Shown here piece after piece: positions 42,807 through 51,545 of a stretch of 64,000 bases of DNA. Made by a program: the position numbers and the translations under genes. Numbering within the stretch: position 1 is the first letter of the stretch; every line of letters begins with the position of its first letter. The notes under the pieces were generated by a model. The model ran no database searches. It saw only the letters and a list, made by a program, of their open reading frames with translations, and was not told where the DNA came from. The stretch spans positions 1-64,000 of the forward strand of contig NZ_JALOCF010000010.1 of NCBI RefSeq assembly GCF_023227905.1, read 5' to 3'. This stretch comes from Methylobacter sp. (GTDB lineage Bacteria; Pseudomonadota; Gammaproteobacteria; Methylococcales; Methylomonadaceae).

Positions 42807-44429
42807 ATGTCTCAATTGCTGTCTGCCAGACTTTGGGTTTTTCTTTTATGGGGACTGTTAACTGCCGTTAGCCTTTATATCCGACCGCTATTTCCTATCG
42901 ATGAAACCCGCTACGCCGCCGTGGCATGGGAAATGTGGCTTAGAAATGATTTCCTCGTCCCTTATTTAAACGGGGAAACCTACAGCCATAAACCCCCCTT
43001 GTTATTCTGGCTGATGCAGTTAAGCTGGTGGCTGTTTGGTATCAATGACTGGTCGCTACGGTTAATTACTCCGCTTTTTTCTCTGGCAATACTATTTTTA
43101 TCCGGTGCAGTGGCTCGTAGTTTATGGCCTGGTCGCAAACGGATTGAAGCGCTGACCCCCGTACTGCTGTTGGGATTGCTTTTCTGGATGGTCTACAGCA
43201 CATTGACCATGTTCGATATGATGCTGGCATTTTTTGCGCTATTAGGCATCTACAGTCTGCTAAAACTCGTGGATTCGGGTTTGTCATTAAAATACTGGAC
43301 GCTGTTAGGAATAGCCATAGGTGGTGGTGTTCTGAGCAAAGGTCCAGTGATCTTGCTGCATATCTTACCTGTCGCGCTGTTGGCTCCCTGGTGGTTGAAA
43401 GTGGCTTGTTTTCGCTGGAAACATTGGTATTTTGGTTTGGTTGGCGCTATTTTGGTTGGGGCCGTCATCGCATTATGTTGGGCAATACCGGCCGGAATTG
43501 CAGGTGGGGACGCTTATAGAAATGCGATCTTCCTGGGCCAGACCAGCGGGCGATTGGTCGAGTCTTTTGCGCATAAATTGCCATGGTGGTGGTATTTAGA
43601 GATTTTGCCCTTATTGCTGTTGCCGTGGCTGCTTTGGAAACCTTTGTGGATCGGATTACGCAAGCTCACGTACCAGGATCCGGGTATCCGCTTTTGTCTG
43701 GCTTGGGCATTACCGGTTTTTATCGCGTTTTCCCTGATCAGCGGCAAGCGCATCCATTATTTATTACCTTTAGTTCCAGCCGTAGCTTTGATATTGGCGC
43801 GGGCCGTGGATGAAATAACGGAACCTGAGCGTTGGGAACGAGCCCACAGTGTTGTGATGGCGGTTTTCGGATTGCTGGGTGCGATATTCATAGCAGTGCT
43901 GCTTTTAAATGATACGTATCATTGGCAGACCGAATTATCATCAATATCGGTAGACTGGGGAATTCTGCTGGTTATTAGCGCGTTAATTTTGGGCGTAACC
44001 AAGGCAAAAGGGGCGCAGGATTCGGTTCTATATATTTGTATAGCTTCGGCTATCGCATTAATCACTGTCTGCGGCGGTTTTTTTGAGATTAAATACGGGC
44101 GCTACGATACCCAGCCCGCTGCACAGGAAATTGCCGAATTAATGGATGAAAATAGGGATATTGCGTATTTCGGCGGTAAATATCACGGCCAATATCAATT
44201 TGCCGGGCGTCTTAAAAAGGCAATTACCGTCGTGCCGGACATTGATTCTTTGTACGGCTGGGCTGGGCAACACCAGTCCGGTTATATCATAGTGACCTAT
44301 CAGGATGAAGAGGCATTGTCCCCGTCGTTAGTCGATCATCATTATCCGTTCAGGGGCCAGAATATCGGCTTGCTTTCATGTCGGGATTTGTTGGCGAACC
44401 CTAGGCTTAGAGCTGTTTTGACACCGTAG
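42807..44429 (+). CDS. ArnT-like (PMT family) membrane glycosyltransferase
   Basis: A GT-C family membrane enzyme of 540 residues with about 12 helices. The first periplasmic loop carries the catalytic and binding signature: PLFPIDETRYAAVAWEMW and LNGETYSHKPPLLFWLMQLS. ArnT uses undecaprenyl-phosphate sugars to decorate lipid A phosphates; with the upstream GT2 and LAB_N genes this forms a donor-plus-transfer set. The sugar cannot be told from the sequence, and aminoarabinose synthesis genes (arnA/B/D) are not in the window. Confidence 0.88.
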   Translation: MSQLLSARLWVFLLWGLLTAVSLYIRPLFPIDETRYAAVAWEMWLRNDFLVPYLNGETYSHKPPLLFWLMQLSWWLFGINDWSLRLITPLFSLAILFLSGAVARSLWPGRKRIEALTPVLLLGLLFWMVYSTLTMFDMMLAFFALLGIYSLLKLVDSGLSLKYWTLLGIAIGGGVLSKGPVILLHILPVALLAPWWLKVACFRWKHWYFGLVGAILVGAVIALCWAIPAGIAGGDAYRNAIFLGQTSGRLVESFAHKLPWWWYLEILPLLLLPWLLWKPLWIGLRKLTYQDPGIRFCLAWALPVFIAFSLISGKRIHYLLPLVPAVALILARAVDEITEPERWERAHSVVMAVFGLLGAIFIAVLLLNDTYHWQTELSSISVDWGILLVISALILGVTKAKGAQDSVLYICIASAIALITVCGGFFEIKYGRYDTQPAAQEIAELMDENRDIAYFGGKYHGQYQFAGRLKKAITVVPDIDSLYGWAGQHQSGYIIVTYQDEEALSPSLVDHHYPFRGQNIGLLSCRDLLANPRLRAVLTP

Positions 44430-44464
44430 ATGATGAATATGCGGACTTCCTGCTTAAGCCCGTA

Positions 44465-44498
44465 TGCATGGGTTGCCCGCTTTCCGGCAACCCATGCA
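44465..44498. terminator. Hairpin between the ArnT-like gene and the small lipoprotein gene
   Basis: TGCATGGGTTGCC / GGCAACCCATGCA is a perfect 13-bp stem with an 8-base loop, between convergent genes. It has no T run, so factor-independent termination is only possible. Confidence 0.65.
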
Positions 44499-44525
44499 TT
44501 GAAGTTTCATCAAAGCGTTCAGCGT

Positions 44526-44711
44526 TTAAATGGGAATATCATCCACGGTTTCAGCCGCTTCATCGATTGCATCATGAGCGGTATTGCCAACTCCCGGTAC
44601 GATTGATACAACCGCTCCGCCTAAACGCATGGGTACGGAAGCGATTTTAGTTAATACGCATCCTTGTAAAATCATAGTTGTGACTAATAAAAATACAATT
44701 CTTAACTTCAT
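44526..44711 (-). CDS. Small lipoprotein (DUF6726-like)
   Basis: A 61-residue lipoprotein. The signal ends in a lipobox, MILQGC, so Cys18 would be lipidated, leaving a mature part of about 44 residues (VLTKIASVPMRLGGAVVSIVPG ... DEAAETVDDIPI in two parts). AGAAGG stands 7 bases before the ATG. Similar small lipoproteins are common in proteobacteria and have no known function. The 166 bases upstream, up to the oxidoreductase gene, hold no gene. Confidence 0.82.
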   Translation of the reverse strand: MKLRIVFLLVTTMILQGCVLTKIASVPMRLGGAVVSIVPGVGNTAHDAIDEAAETVDDIPI

Positions 44712-44877
44712 TTTTAACCTTCTTTTGCAAATATTCAGTAGACATATTTGATAATGCTCCCACCCATTGCCATGTGCAATATTTATTTGCGATTAAGCAT
44801 CTTCATACTTGCTTTGCAATGCCAAGCTCTTTGAATGAGTGAGAAATCAAATCGATCCGGCGCGTTCAGGTATTGGC

Positions 44878-45891
44878 CTAACCCAGCTTGGTTCGTTGTC
44901 CAATAGCCGCTGATTGCAAAGCGGCAACGATGACTTGGCAATTGGCTTTCGCATCGTCCAGCGAAAGTGCCGGAGCCTTGCCTCTTAATACGCAATCGCT
45001 GAAATGCTCGATTTCCAGCCGGAAGTGATTAGCCGTTGGCAACCATTCTTCGCTTGGTTCGCCGCCTTCCGTCCACCATGAAATCATCGGCACATCGCCG
45101 GGCATACACCAGACGTTATGGCATTTAACACCGCCCTTTGTACCGACGATTTCATACTCGCAACGCCTTGCGCGTTCAAAACTGAAATCGAAATGCGCGT
45201 ACTTTCCGTCTCCGAAATCGATAATCCCGCTGGTTGCCACATCCGCTCCGCTCTCGACATATTTGGCGATGGCTGTAACAGCGATAGCAGGCTCGTCGAA
45301 AAACATCCGCGCCGAATGAATCGCGTAACAACCGATGTCCCACATCGCGCCGCCGCCGTTTTCAACGTTCTTTGCCAAGCGATACATTCGCTCAGGCCGC
45401 ATCATGAAAGAATAGCTGGACCGCACTGACCTGATTTCGCCGATCAGCCCCGACTGGATCAATTCCCGCACTCTGGCATGTTGCGGGTGGAAACGGTACA
45501 TGAAGCCTTCCATGACCGTGACTTTATGTCTCAGTGCGGCGGCCTGAATGGCCTCGATGTCGGCCACAGCCAGCGCCATAGGCTTTTCGCACAATACATG
45601 TTTGCCCTGTTCGATGGCACGTAATGTCCACTCGGCATGCTCATCGTTGGAAAGCGGCAGGTACACGGCATCGACTTCCGGATCATCAAGTAGCGCTTCC
45701 AGGTTGTCATAGCAGCGCGCCTGCTGCTGTTGCAGCCCGTACTGTGCCAGTGTTTGCTGGGCGGCGCCGGGGCGGCGGCTGGCGATGGCGACCAGCTCGG
45801 CATTGGACGCTTCCAAGATGGCCGGCATTAAGCGTTCATTGACGCGCGCCGCTCCCAAAATGCCCCAACGCAGTTTTTTATTGTTATTCAT
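44878..45891 (-). CDS. Gfo/Idh/MocA family NAD(P)-dependent oxidoreductase
   Basis: A 337-residue dehydrogenase. The N-terminal Rossmann domain has RWGILGAARVNERLMPAI, then LSNDEHAEWTLRAIEQGKHVLCEKPMA, where the Lys of EKP is the catalytic lysine. The C-terminal alpha/beta domain carries GGGAMWDIGCYAIHSARM. The family acts on sugars, inositols or biliverdin-like substrates; the substrate here is unknown. Its neighbours do not help, except that sugar-nucleotide chemistry would fit the glycolipid genes just upstream. AAGG lies 9 bases before the ATG. Confidence 0.92.
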   Translation of the reverse strand: MNNNKKLRWGILGAARVNERLMPAILEASNAELVAIASRRPGAAQQTLAQYGLQQQQARCYDNLEALLDDPEVDAVYLPLSNDEHAEWTLRAIEQGKHVLCEKPMALAVADIEAIQAAALRHKVTVMEGFMYRFHPQHARVRELIQSGLIGEIRSVRSSYSFMMRPERMYRLAKNVENGGGAMWDIGCYAIHSARMFFDEPAIAVTAIAKYVESGADVATSGIIDFGDGKYAHFDFSFERARRCEYEIVGTKGGVKCHNVWCMPGDVPMISWWTEGGEPSEEWLPTANHFRLEIEHFSDCVLRGKAPALSLDDAKANCQVIVAALQSAAIGQRTKLG

Positions 45892-45934
45892 CAGATTTAC
45901 CTTCGGTGTATGTTTTTTGCTTATGTCGCTGAGT

Positions 45935-46195
45935 TTATTTCAAGAGTGGATGATCTTTAGGCAATTGCCGCGCTATCCATAATGCTAATTTATGTTTCAT
46001 ATTCACCCCGTTTTCCTGGTCAATCGCCAACGGCTGGATAAGTTGATCATTGACCAGCAGACGGTAAAGGCATTCAGTTTTATCCTTTGCCGAATCCGTT
46101 GAAGTAAATCCGGAGTATCCGCGGTTTTTCGCATACTTTTCGGCAACCTCCATCGCTTTTTTTAACAGCTGAGATTCATTTTTTAACTTAGCCAT
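45935..46195 (-). CDS. DUF5062 family protein
   Basis: An 86-residue soluble, charged protein. KLKNESQLLKKAMEVAEKYA, then the middle KTECLYRLLVNDQLIQPLA, and the end KHKLALWIARQLPKDHPLLK. I assign it to DUF5062 from memory of the C-terminal pattern. No function is known. It overlaps the upstream bpt gene by 8 bases, so the two are co-translated. Confidence 0.78.
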   Translation of the reverse strand: MAKLKNESQLLKKAMEVAEKYAKNRGYSGFTSTDSAKDKTECLYRLLVNDQLIQPLAIDQENGVNMKHKLALWIARQLPKDHPLLK

Positions 46196-46916
46196 TGTTG
46201 TTTCCCACTGGGTTGTCGGTATTCAAAAAATCCCACTGCTGGTTAATCAAGCCTTGCAGGGGGTGATATTGGTTTTTATAGTTCATTTTTTGGCAGTCGG
46301 CAATCCAAAATCCAAGGTACAGCCACTCCAGCCTTTGTTCTTGCGCATATTGAATTTGCCACAGCACCGCATAAACACCGGGGCTATGGTCGGAGAACTT
46401 GGGGTCAAAGAAGGTATAAACCGCCGAAAGAGCATTATCAAGGCGGTCTACGACCGCCACAGCGGCCAGTTCGCCGGCAATGGAAAATTCTATAAATTCG
46501 GTATTGCACCATGAACTACCCAAAAATCCAATGTACTCATCGGGGCTGGAGCTTGCCATATTACCCTCGGCATGGCGTTGATTCTGATAGCGTAAATAAA
46601 GATCGTAATGGGTTTGTTCGAAGGCAGCGGGCTTGATTATAGCGGTGGTATGTTGATTTTTTTGCAAACAGCGCTTTTGCCTGCGATTGGGTTTGAATTG
46701 CGCAACGGGCAGGCGCACCGGAACGCATTGCGAACAATGTTCGCAATGCGGGCTATAAACATCGTCACCGCTACGCCTGAAACCGTAAGCACTAAGTTGC
46801 GAGTAAATAGCGGTATTAATTTCAAGAGAGGGAACAACATACACGGATTGTGCCCGCTGACCCTCCAAATAGCTGCAAGGATGCGGGGCGGTAATCAATA
46901 GCGGGATAGAGGTCAT
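46188..46916 (-). CDS. bpt: Leucyl-tRNA--protein transferase Bpt (aspartate/glutamate leucyltransferase)
   Basis: A bacterial ATE1-like enzyme of 242 residues that adds leucine to N-terminal Asp or Glu, marking proteins for ClpS/ClpAP. The N-terminal ATE domain has the cysteine motif CEHCSQCVPVR, and the C-terminal domain has YDLYLRYQNQRHAEG and GVYAVLWQIQYAQEQRLEWLYLG in part. clpS and clpA are often near it but are not in this window. It is preceded by a gap of 58 bases after the transglutaminase gene. Confidence 0.95.
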   Translation of the reverse strand: MTSIPLLITAPHPCSYLEGQRAQSVYVVPSLEINTAIYSQLSAYGFRRSGDDVYSPHCEHCSQCVPVRLPVAQFKPNRRQKRCLQKNQHTTAIIKPAAFEQTHYDLYLRYQNQRHAEGNMASSSPDEYIGFLGSSWCNTEFIEFSIAGELAAVAVVDRLDNALSAVYTFFDPKFSDHSPGVYAVLWQIQYAQEQRLEWLYLGFWIADCQKMNYKNQYHPLQGLINQQWDFLNTDNPVGNNNG

Positions 46917-46974
46917 AAAAATCGTTTTGTCAGTTCACGATGTAGCTAAAGTACGCACAGCTTACCCTAGAATG

Positions 46975-48933
46975 CTAATGCTTGGCTGCGTTGTTTTGGA
47001 AATCATCCGTCCACTCCTTTGCTTGTTGCTGTAACAGCTGTCTTTGTTCGGCGGAAAGCCCGACAGGGTCAAAACGTAGTCGATAATGCAATTTATAAAG
47101 CCGATTTAATGCCGGTATTTGCAAACGCCCAACCCATTGCTGAATGCTTTCGTTATGCCGTCGGGCCTGGCCGGTATTTTGCAAGCATTGCTCGATCAGG
47201 TAAAACTCGGAGTCGAATCCCTGATAAGAAGTTTTAAGCACTGCTGTTTTTGTAAACGGTACATTCCTGTTTAGTTTCTGCCTTGCGGAATATATCCACC
47301 ATGCCAGAAAAACCGGTAGCAATAAGGCGGGCAGTTCCAGTTCGGCATTCTGTTGAAATTGCCATTGGCTAAAATAAAACATGCAATTCGACCACCAGTC
47401 GTTGAGCGGCTGCCACAGGCTGGCATGCTCTGTTTCCATCGCCAGCCATTGCGACGGCGTAGAATCGACAGCTTGCCATACACCGTTTATATAGGCAATC
47501 GCCCAGGCATGGGCATGGCGGCTGCGAACGATATATAAGCCTTGCCGACTGTCGTATTCATTGATGGCATAGCCATTGGCCAGGCGTGCGGGAATTCCCG
47601 AATGCCTGAGCAATAGTACGGTGGCGACAGCAAAATATTCGCAATGGCCGGACTTGCGCTTTAGCATAAAGTCTTTCAAGGCCAGATCGGAATCCGTTTG
47701 ACTACCTAAATAAAGACTGTAAAAAAAGTTGCTCTGAAAATAGATTTTGATGCGTTCGGCGATGGCTTCCGGCCGTTGTCCTTCCATTTTTAATTCACCG
47801 TGAACCTGCTGTAACCAATCGAGATGCTGCTCAGGCACTTGCAGGTCCAATTGGCTTGGCGCGCCGGCTCTTTGGCCGGTATAAAAAACCTGATAGCGGG
47901 CAAATCTTGGCGGCAGGCTCGCTTTTACCGCGCCCAGCTCGGTGTATTGCAGGTCAGCGTCATCGAGTCCTGTTATTTTCGCCGTGCCATCCGGCAACGC
48001 CAATACAGATTGATGATCAAGTTGTTGCAGGATTTCCAGTTTGTGTAACTTGCCGTTTTCGGATACCGGATTTTTAGCCGTAAACAGCCGCGTGGAAGCG
48101 GTCCAGTTGTGGCCTAAATACAAGTCATAACTGGCTTGATGCAGCAGCAATTGCCCATCGGCTCTTACCCGGAATTGGATCTTGTCGGATAATTTCAACT
48201 CGCCGACATCGCCGATAGACGTTTGCCCTTTAAAAGGATCGGTTTGCCGGTCGCCAAGCCACTCAAGGGATTCTTCTTCGAATGTTGCACTTAACCGTTT
48301 TAAACCCTGATAACCGGAATGGCTCACAGCAACAGCCAAGCCGATGCATAACAGCCATAGCGGTACCGGGGAATGCTTGGGCCGAACCGACCATAAAATG
48401 CCGGTAAACAGCGTCGCGGCAATGATGAAATAAACAGGCGATTGCACATTGGCAGCTCCGGCGCTCAACACGGTTAAAGCCGCATAAGGCAGGATGAAAT
48501 CAATCTCTCTAAGCAGCCTGATAACGCCGGACTCCCTGTTATAGAGCGAGGCATAAGGCGGGTTGGAGTCAAATTCTTCAGCTGATCCGGGTTTGCGCAA
48601 TGAATAAAGCAAAGCCGCTAACGGCAAGGTCTGAGTGTTGCTGAACAATTGCGCAAATAACGTCGGCGCAAACACCACCGGCAGCCACTTTAGCAACACA
48701 AAAATAGGCCGATCGGTGGGCTGTAAAATATACACATCGATTAACAGCAGTATCACCAGCAGCGCGGATAAATCGCCGCAACGGTAAAACTGGCGTGAGC
48801 TTATCCGCCAACGCCACTCACTATATTTACCGATAGCGATGACAAGCAACAACACAAAAGTCGCCAGCCAGGTTTGCGATAACCATCCCCATGACAGCAG
48901 ACTGAAGCATAAAAACAGCATGTTCTTATTCAT
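46975..48933 (-). CDS. TgpA-like transglutaminase-domain membrane protein
   Basis: A 652-residue protein with about six N-terminal membrane helices (to residue 205), a periplasmic transglutaminase-like domain and one more membrane helix near 545-560. The papain-like triad is visible: Cys in KSGHCEYFAVATVLLL, His in RSRHAHAWAIAY, Asp in WQAVDSTP. The family includes P. aeruginosa TgpA, which is essential there. The substrate is unknown. It starts at 48933 by ATGA overlap with the DUF58 stop. Confidence 0.92.
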   Translation of the reverse strand: MNKNMLFLCFSLLSWGWLSQTWLATFVLLLVIAIGKYSEWRWRISSRQFYRCGDLSALLVILLLIDVYILQPTDRPIFVLLKWLPVVFAPTLFAQLFSNTQTLPLAALLYSLRKPGSAEEFDSNPPYASLYNRESGVIRLLREIDFILPYAALTVLSAGAANVQSPVYFIIAATLFTGILWSVRPKHSPVPLWLLCIGLAVAVSHSGYQGLKRLSATFEEESLEWLGDRQTDPFKGQTSIGDVGELKLSDKIQFRVRADGQLLLHQASYDLYLGHNWTASTRLFTAKNPVSENGKLHKLEILQQLDHQSVLALPDGTAKITGLDDADLQYTELGAVKASLPPRFARYQVFYTGQRAGAPSQLDLQVPEQHLDWLQQVHGELKMEGQRPEAIAERIKIYFQSNFFYSLYLGSQTDSDLALKDFMLKRKSGHCEYFAVATVLLLRHSGIPARLANGYAINEYDSRQGLYIVRSRHAHAWAIAYINGVWQAVDSTPSQWLAMETEHASLWQPLNDWWSNCMFYFSQWQFQQNAELELPALLLPVFLAWWIYSARQKLNRNVPFTKTAVLKTSYQGFDSEFYLIEQCLQNTGQARRHNESIQQWVGRLQIPALNRLYKLHYRLRFDPVGLSAEQRQLLQQQAKEWTDDFQNNAAKH

Positions 48934-50261
48934 AACGCCGCCAGTTGTTCGGCCAGATGATGATAGTCGAGCAGATAAAAACATTCAGGTTTATCCGCGC
49001 ATTGCTGTTGGGTCAGTGAGCCGTCGTGCAATAAAAATACCGTAGCGGGCAAACCGCGAGCCGATAATTGTTTGATAAAGTCCTGCCGGGCCGGGTCCCA
49101 ATGCATCAGCACGCAAACCAAGCTGCTGCACAATCCGGCTCTGGCTAACACGGCCTGCTGTAACTGGGTAAACGTGCCTTGTTGGCTGGGTTGAACCGCC
49201 GCCAGAATCTCCTGCAAATGCGCTAACTGATCGACACCGCGCCCGGCGGTAAAACAATAGGCTTGTAAGCCGACAAACATTAAATCCAGCAAGGCTTCAT
49301 GTTGCCGCTCACTGGCCGCAAGTGAGGCCGCCACCGACACCGCCGCTTCAAATTGCTCAACCGGCGCATCGCCGGCAAAGGTGTCCAGCAGTAACGCGCG
49401 GCGGACAAAATATTCATCCTGATATTCCCTGACGATCGGCTTGCCGTGTTTGGCGAAGCTCTTCCAGTGGATGCTGTTTAAGGGATCGCCGCGTTGATAG
49501 TCTCGTAGCGACATGAACTCGCTGGAATTGCCGACCGAACTTGCCTGCGCCACACCGCCGGCTTGGTATTTGCGCTTTCCGGGCAGCGTTAGCGGCTTGA
49601 CCGGATAATGTTTGGGCAGCACCAGACAGCTTTGAGGCGCTTTCAGCACGATTAAACGCCTGAACAAGCCCAGTAAATCCGGTTTAGCCAGATAGCTGTC
49701 GGCAAAAATGAGGGCGCCGCGCCGGGTAGGGGTAAAGCTGATCTTTACCTGTAGCGGCGTTTGCGCCAGCTCAGGCAAGGCCGTTTCGGCAATCACGCCG
49801 CCGCGCCGATAGGCCAGATAGCGCAGCCATTGTCGAAAGCTTACGCCCTGTTTGAACCACGGCTGTTTTTCCAGTCGATAAAACTTAAGTAATGGCATTG
49901 CGCCGGGCAGGGTTTCCGACAACTGCTCGCACAGCGCCAGACGGTCATAAGTCCGCGGCGTTAAATTAGTCAGCGTGACGCTGTAGCGCAGCGGCTCGCC
50001 GACCATACCGTAACGCGGCAAGCGGCGGGTTAATGACACTTTGAGTCCATTAAACATGCTGTTCAAAAAGGAGCAAGCCAGCAGCACGAATAAAAATACG
50101 AACAACTGATAAGTAGTGCTTTGCCGGGTGTTGACGCCAAAAACGGCGGCGGCAACCATGAAAGTAATAACGAGGTGGCCGGTAAAGGTAAAATGCTGCC
50201 GCATCCAGTTATCGAAACGATAAACCCTGCGATACTGCCTGAGCATAAAACCTTGCCGCAT
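48930..50261 (-). CDS. DUF58 domain protein
   Basis: A 443-residue protein with two N-terminal membrane helices (HLVITFMVAAAVFGV and TYQLFVFLFVLLACSFLN) and a C-terminal DUF58/von Willebrand A-like domain (SEFMSLRDYQRGDPLNSIHWKSFAKHGKPIVREY in two parts, then LLLDTFAG). DUF58 proteins are the usual middle partner in MoxR-DUF58-transglutaminase operons, and this trio is intact here. It is 3 bases from the moxR gene. Confidence 0.92.
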   Translation of the reverse strand: MRQGFMLRQYRRVYRFDNWMRQHFTFTGHLVITFMVAAAVFGVNTRQSTTYQLFVFLFVLLACSFLNSMFNGLKVSLTRRLPRYGMVGEPLRYSVTLTNLTPRTYDRLALCEQLSETLPGAMPLLKFYRLEKQPWFKQGVSFRQWLRYLAYRRGGVIAETALPELAQTPLQVKISFTPTRRGALIFADSYLAKPDLLGLFRRLIVLKAPQSCLVLPKHYPVKPLTLPGKRKYQAGGVAQASSVGNSSEFMSLRDYQRGDPLNSIHWKSFAKHGKPIVREYQDEYFVRRALLLDTFAGDAPVEQFEAAVSVAASLAASERQHEALLDLMFVGLQAYCFTAGRGVDQLAHLQEILAAVQPSQQGTFTQLQQAVLARAGLCSSLVCVLMHWDPARQDFIKQLSARGLPATVFLLHDGSLTQQQCADKPECFYLLDYHHLAEQLAAL

Positions 50262-50264
50262 CGT

Positions 50265-51221
50265 CTAGCTCGGTATCGGGAGGCTGTCGACTATTTCCTG
50301 CATTAACGTCGTCGCTTCAATGCCGGAAAACTTGCTTTGCGAGTCCACGTTAAGCCGATGGGCAATAACCGGGATGGCGAGTTCCCTGATCACATCCGGG
50401 GTGACAAACTCAAAGCCGTCCAGCAGCGCCAAGGCTTGCGCCGTTTTCATCAAGGTTAGCGAGGCTCTGGGACTTGCGCCCAGCTTGATTTCCGCCTTGT
50501 CGCGGGTGGCCGAGACGATAGCGACAATGTAGCGTTTAAGTTCCTCGCTGATCCGCACTTGCTTAACCTGGGCTTGTAAAAACTGCATCTCATCCAGGGT
50601 AATGCACGTTTTTAACGTATCCAAGGGATGCTGTTTGCCTTGCGAGCTTAAGATTGCGACTTCCTGAGCGCTGGAAACATAGCCCAAACTGAACTTCATC
50701 GCAAAGCGGTCCAACTGCGCTTCCGGCAACGGGTAAGTGCCGTGAAACTCAACCGGGTTTTGAGTGGCGACCACAAAAAAAGGCGAAGGCAGCGGCCTGA
50801 CTTGGCGCTCGACGCTGACCTGATTTTCCGCCATGGCTTCCAATAACGCCGACTGGGTTCTGGGGGAGGCGCGGTTAATCTCGTCCGCCAGCAGGATATG
50901 GCAAAAAACCGGCCCCTGCTCAAAACGAAAACTTTGCTTTTGCGGGTCGAAAATCGAGATACCTATGATGTCGGACGGCAGCAAATCGGGCGTAAACTGA
51001 ATGCGCTGGAATTGCGCGTCGCAGGAAACTGCAAGCGCTTTAGCCAGCGTGGTTTTGCCGGTGCCCGGAACATCCTCCAGCAGTACATGCCCGCCGGTGC
51101 TGAACGCCGCCAGCAGCCAGTGTAAAGTGCGCTGTTGCCCAAATATCACCCGCTCTAAATTATCATAAAGTTTGTCGAAGATAGAATGTGCTTGTGCAAA
51201 AGGTGGCGAGAGAGTAGTCAT
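50265..51221 (-). CDS. MoxR-family AAA+ ATPase
   Basis: A chaperone-like AAA+ ATPase of 318 residues. Walker A EDVPGTGKTTLAKAL, Walker B ILLADEINRASPRTQSALLEAM, sensor 1 VVATQNPVE, and the C-terminal lid follows. MoxR ATPases are thought to assemble metal- or VWA-containing partners. Its operon partners here are DUF58 and TgpA-like proteins, so an envelope role is more likely than a methanol dehydrogenase role despite the probable methylotroph host. Confidence 0.94.
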   Translation of the reverse strand: MTTLSPPFAQAHSIFDKLYDNLERVIFGQQRTLHWLLAAFSTGGHVLLEDVPGTGKTTLAKALAVSCDAQFQRIQFTPDLLPSDIIGISIFDPQKQSFRFEQGPVFCHILLADEINRASPRTQSALLEAMAENQVSVERQVRPLPSPFFVVATQNPVEFHGTYPLPEAQLDRFAMKFSLGYVSSAQEVAILSSQGKQHPLDTLKTCITLDEMQFLQAQVKQVRISEELKRYIVAIVSATRDKAEIKLGASPRASLTLMKTAQALALLDGFEFVTPDVIRELAIPVIAHRLNVDSQSKFSGIEATTLMQEIVDSLPIPS

Positions 51222-51545
51222 AGCACCAAATCACTCGATTGTTGGGTTGAGGCACAGGCGGCAACGTTGAATTCAGCGCTTTATCTGCCGCAAGAGACAT
51301 CAAATCCGGGTCGAAACAGTATAAAGAAAGCATCTCTGTTGAAAGTGATGCAGTCTTAAGCTGTGAAGTGGCCGGCGTGGCTGCTGTAACCGGTCTTCGA
51401 TAAACCCTTATTTTAGTGATATTTATTTTCAATAAAATGAAGATTATTATATAAAACAAATAAATCCCATTAACCGCACTATTTTTCTCAGCAGTAGATT
51501 CACTTAATAAGCCTTAAAAAACCGCTTTGTCAAGATTTGGTGACC
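51222..51545. promoter_or_regulatory. Divergent promoter region between moxR and the sigma factor gene
   Basis: There is no convincing gene in these 324 bases. The right half (51400-51500) is strongly AT-rich, as expected for promoters. The left half contains a plus-strand open stretch of about 50 codons (starting GTGGNVEFSALSAARD) without a start codon, perhaps a gene remnant; the evidence is too weak for a call. Confidence 0.4.

Noticed and set aside
50265..51221. MoxR as part of a methanol dehydrogenase (mxa) cluster
   Set aside because: No mxaF, mxaJ, mxaG or similar gene is adjacent; the partners are DUF58 and a transglutaminase protein, the general MoxR operon type.
51163..51459. 98-codon minus-strand frame upstream of moxR
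   Set aside because: It overlaps the moxR start in another frame, and its hydrophobic N-terminus comes from AT-rich promoter DNA.
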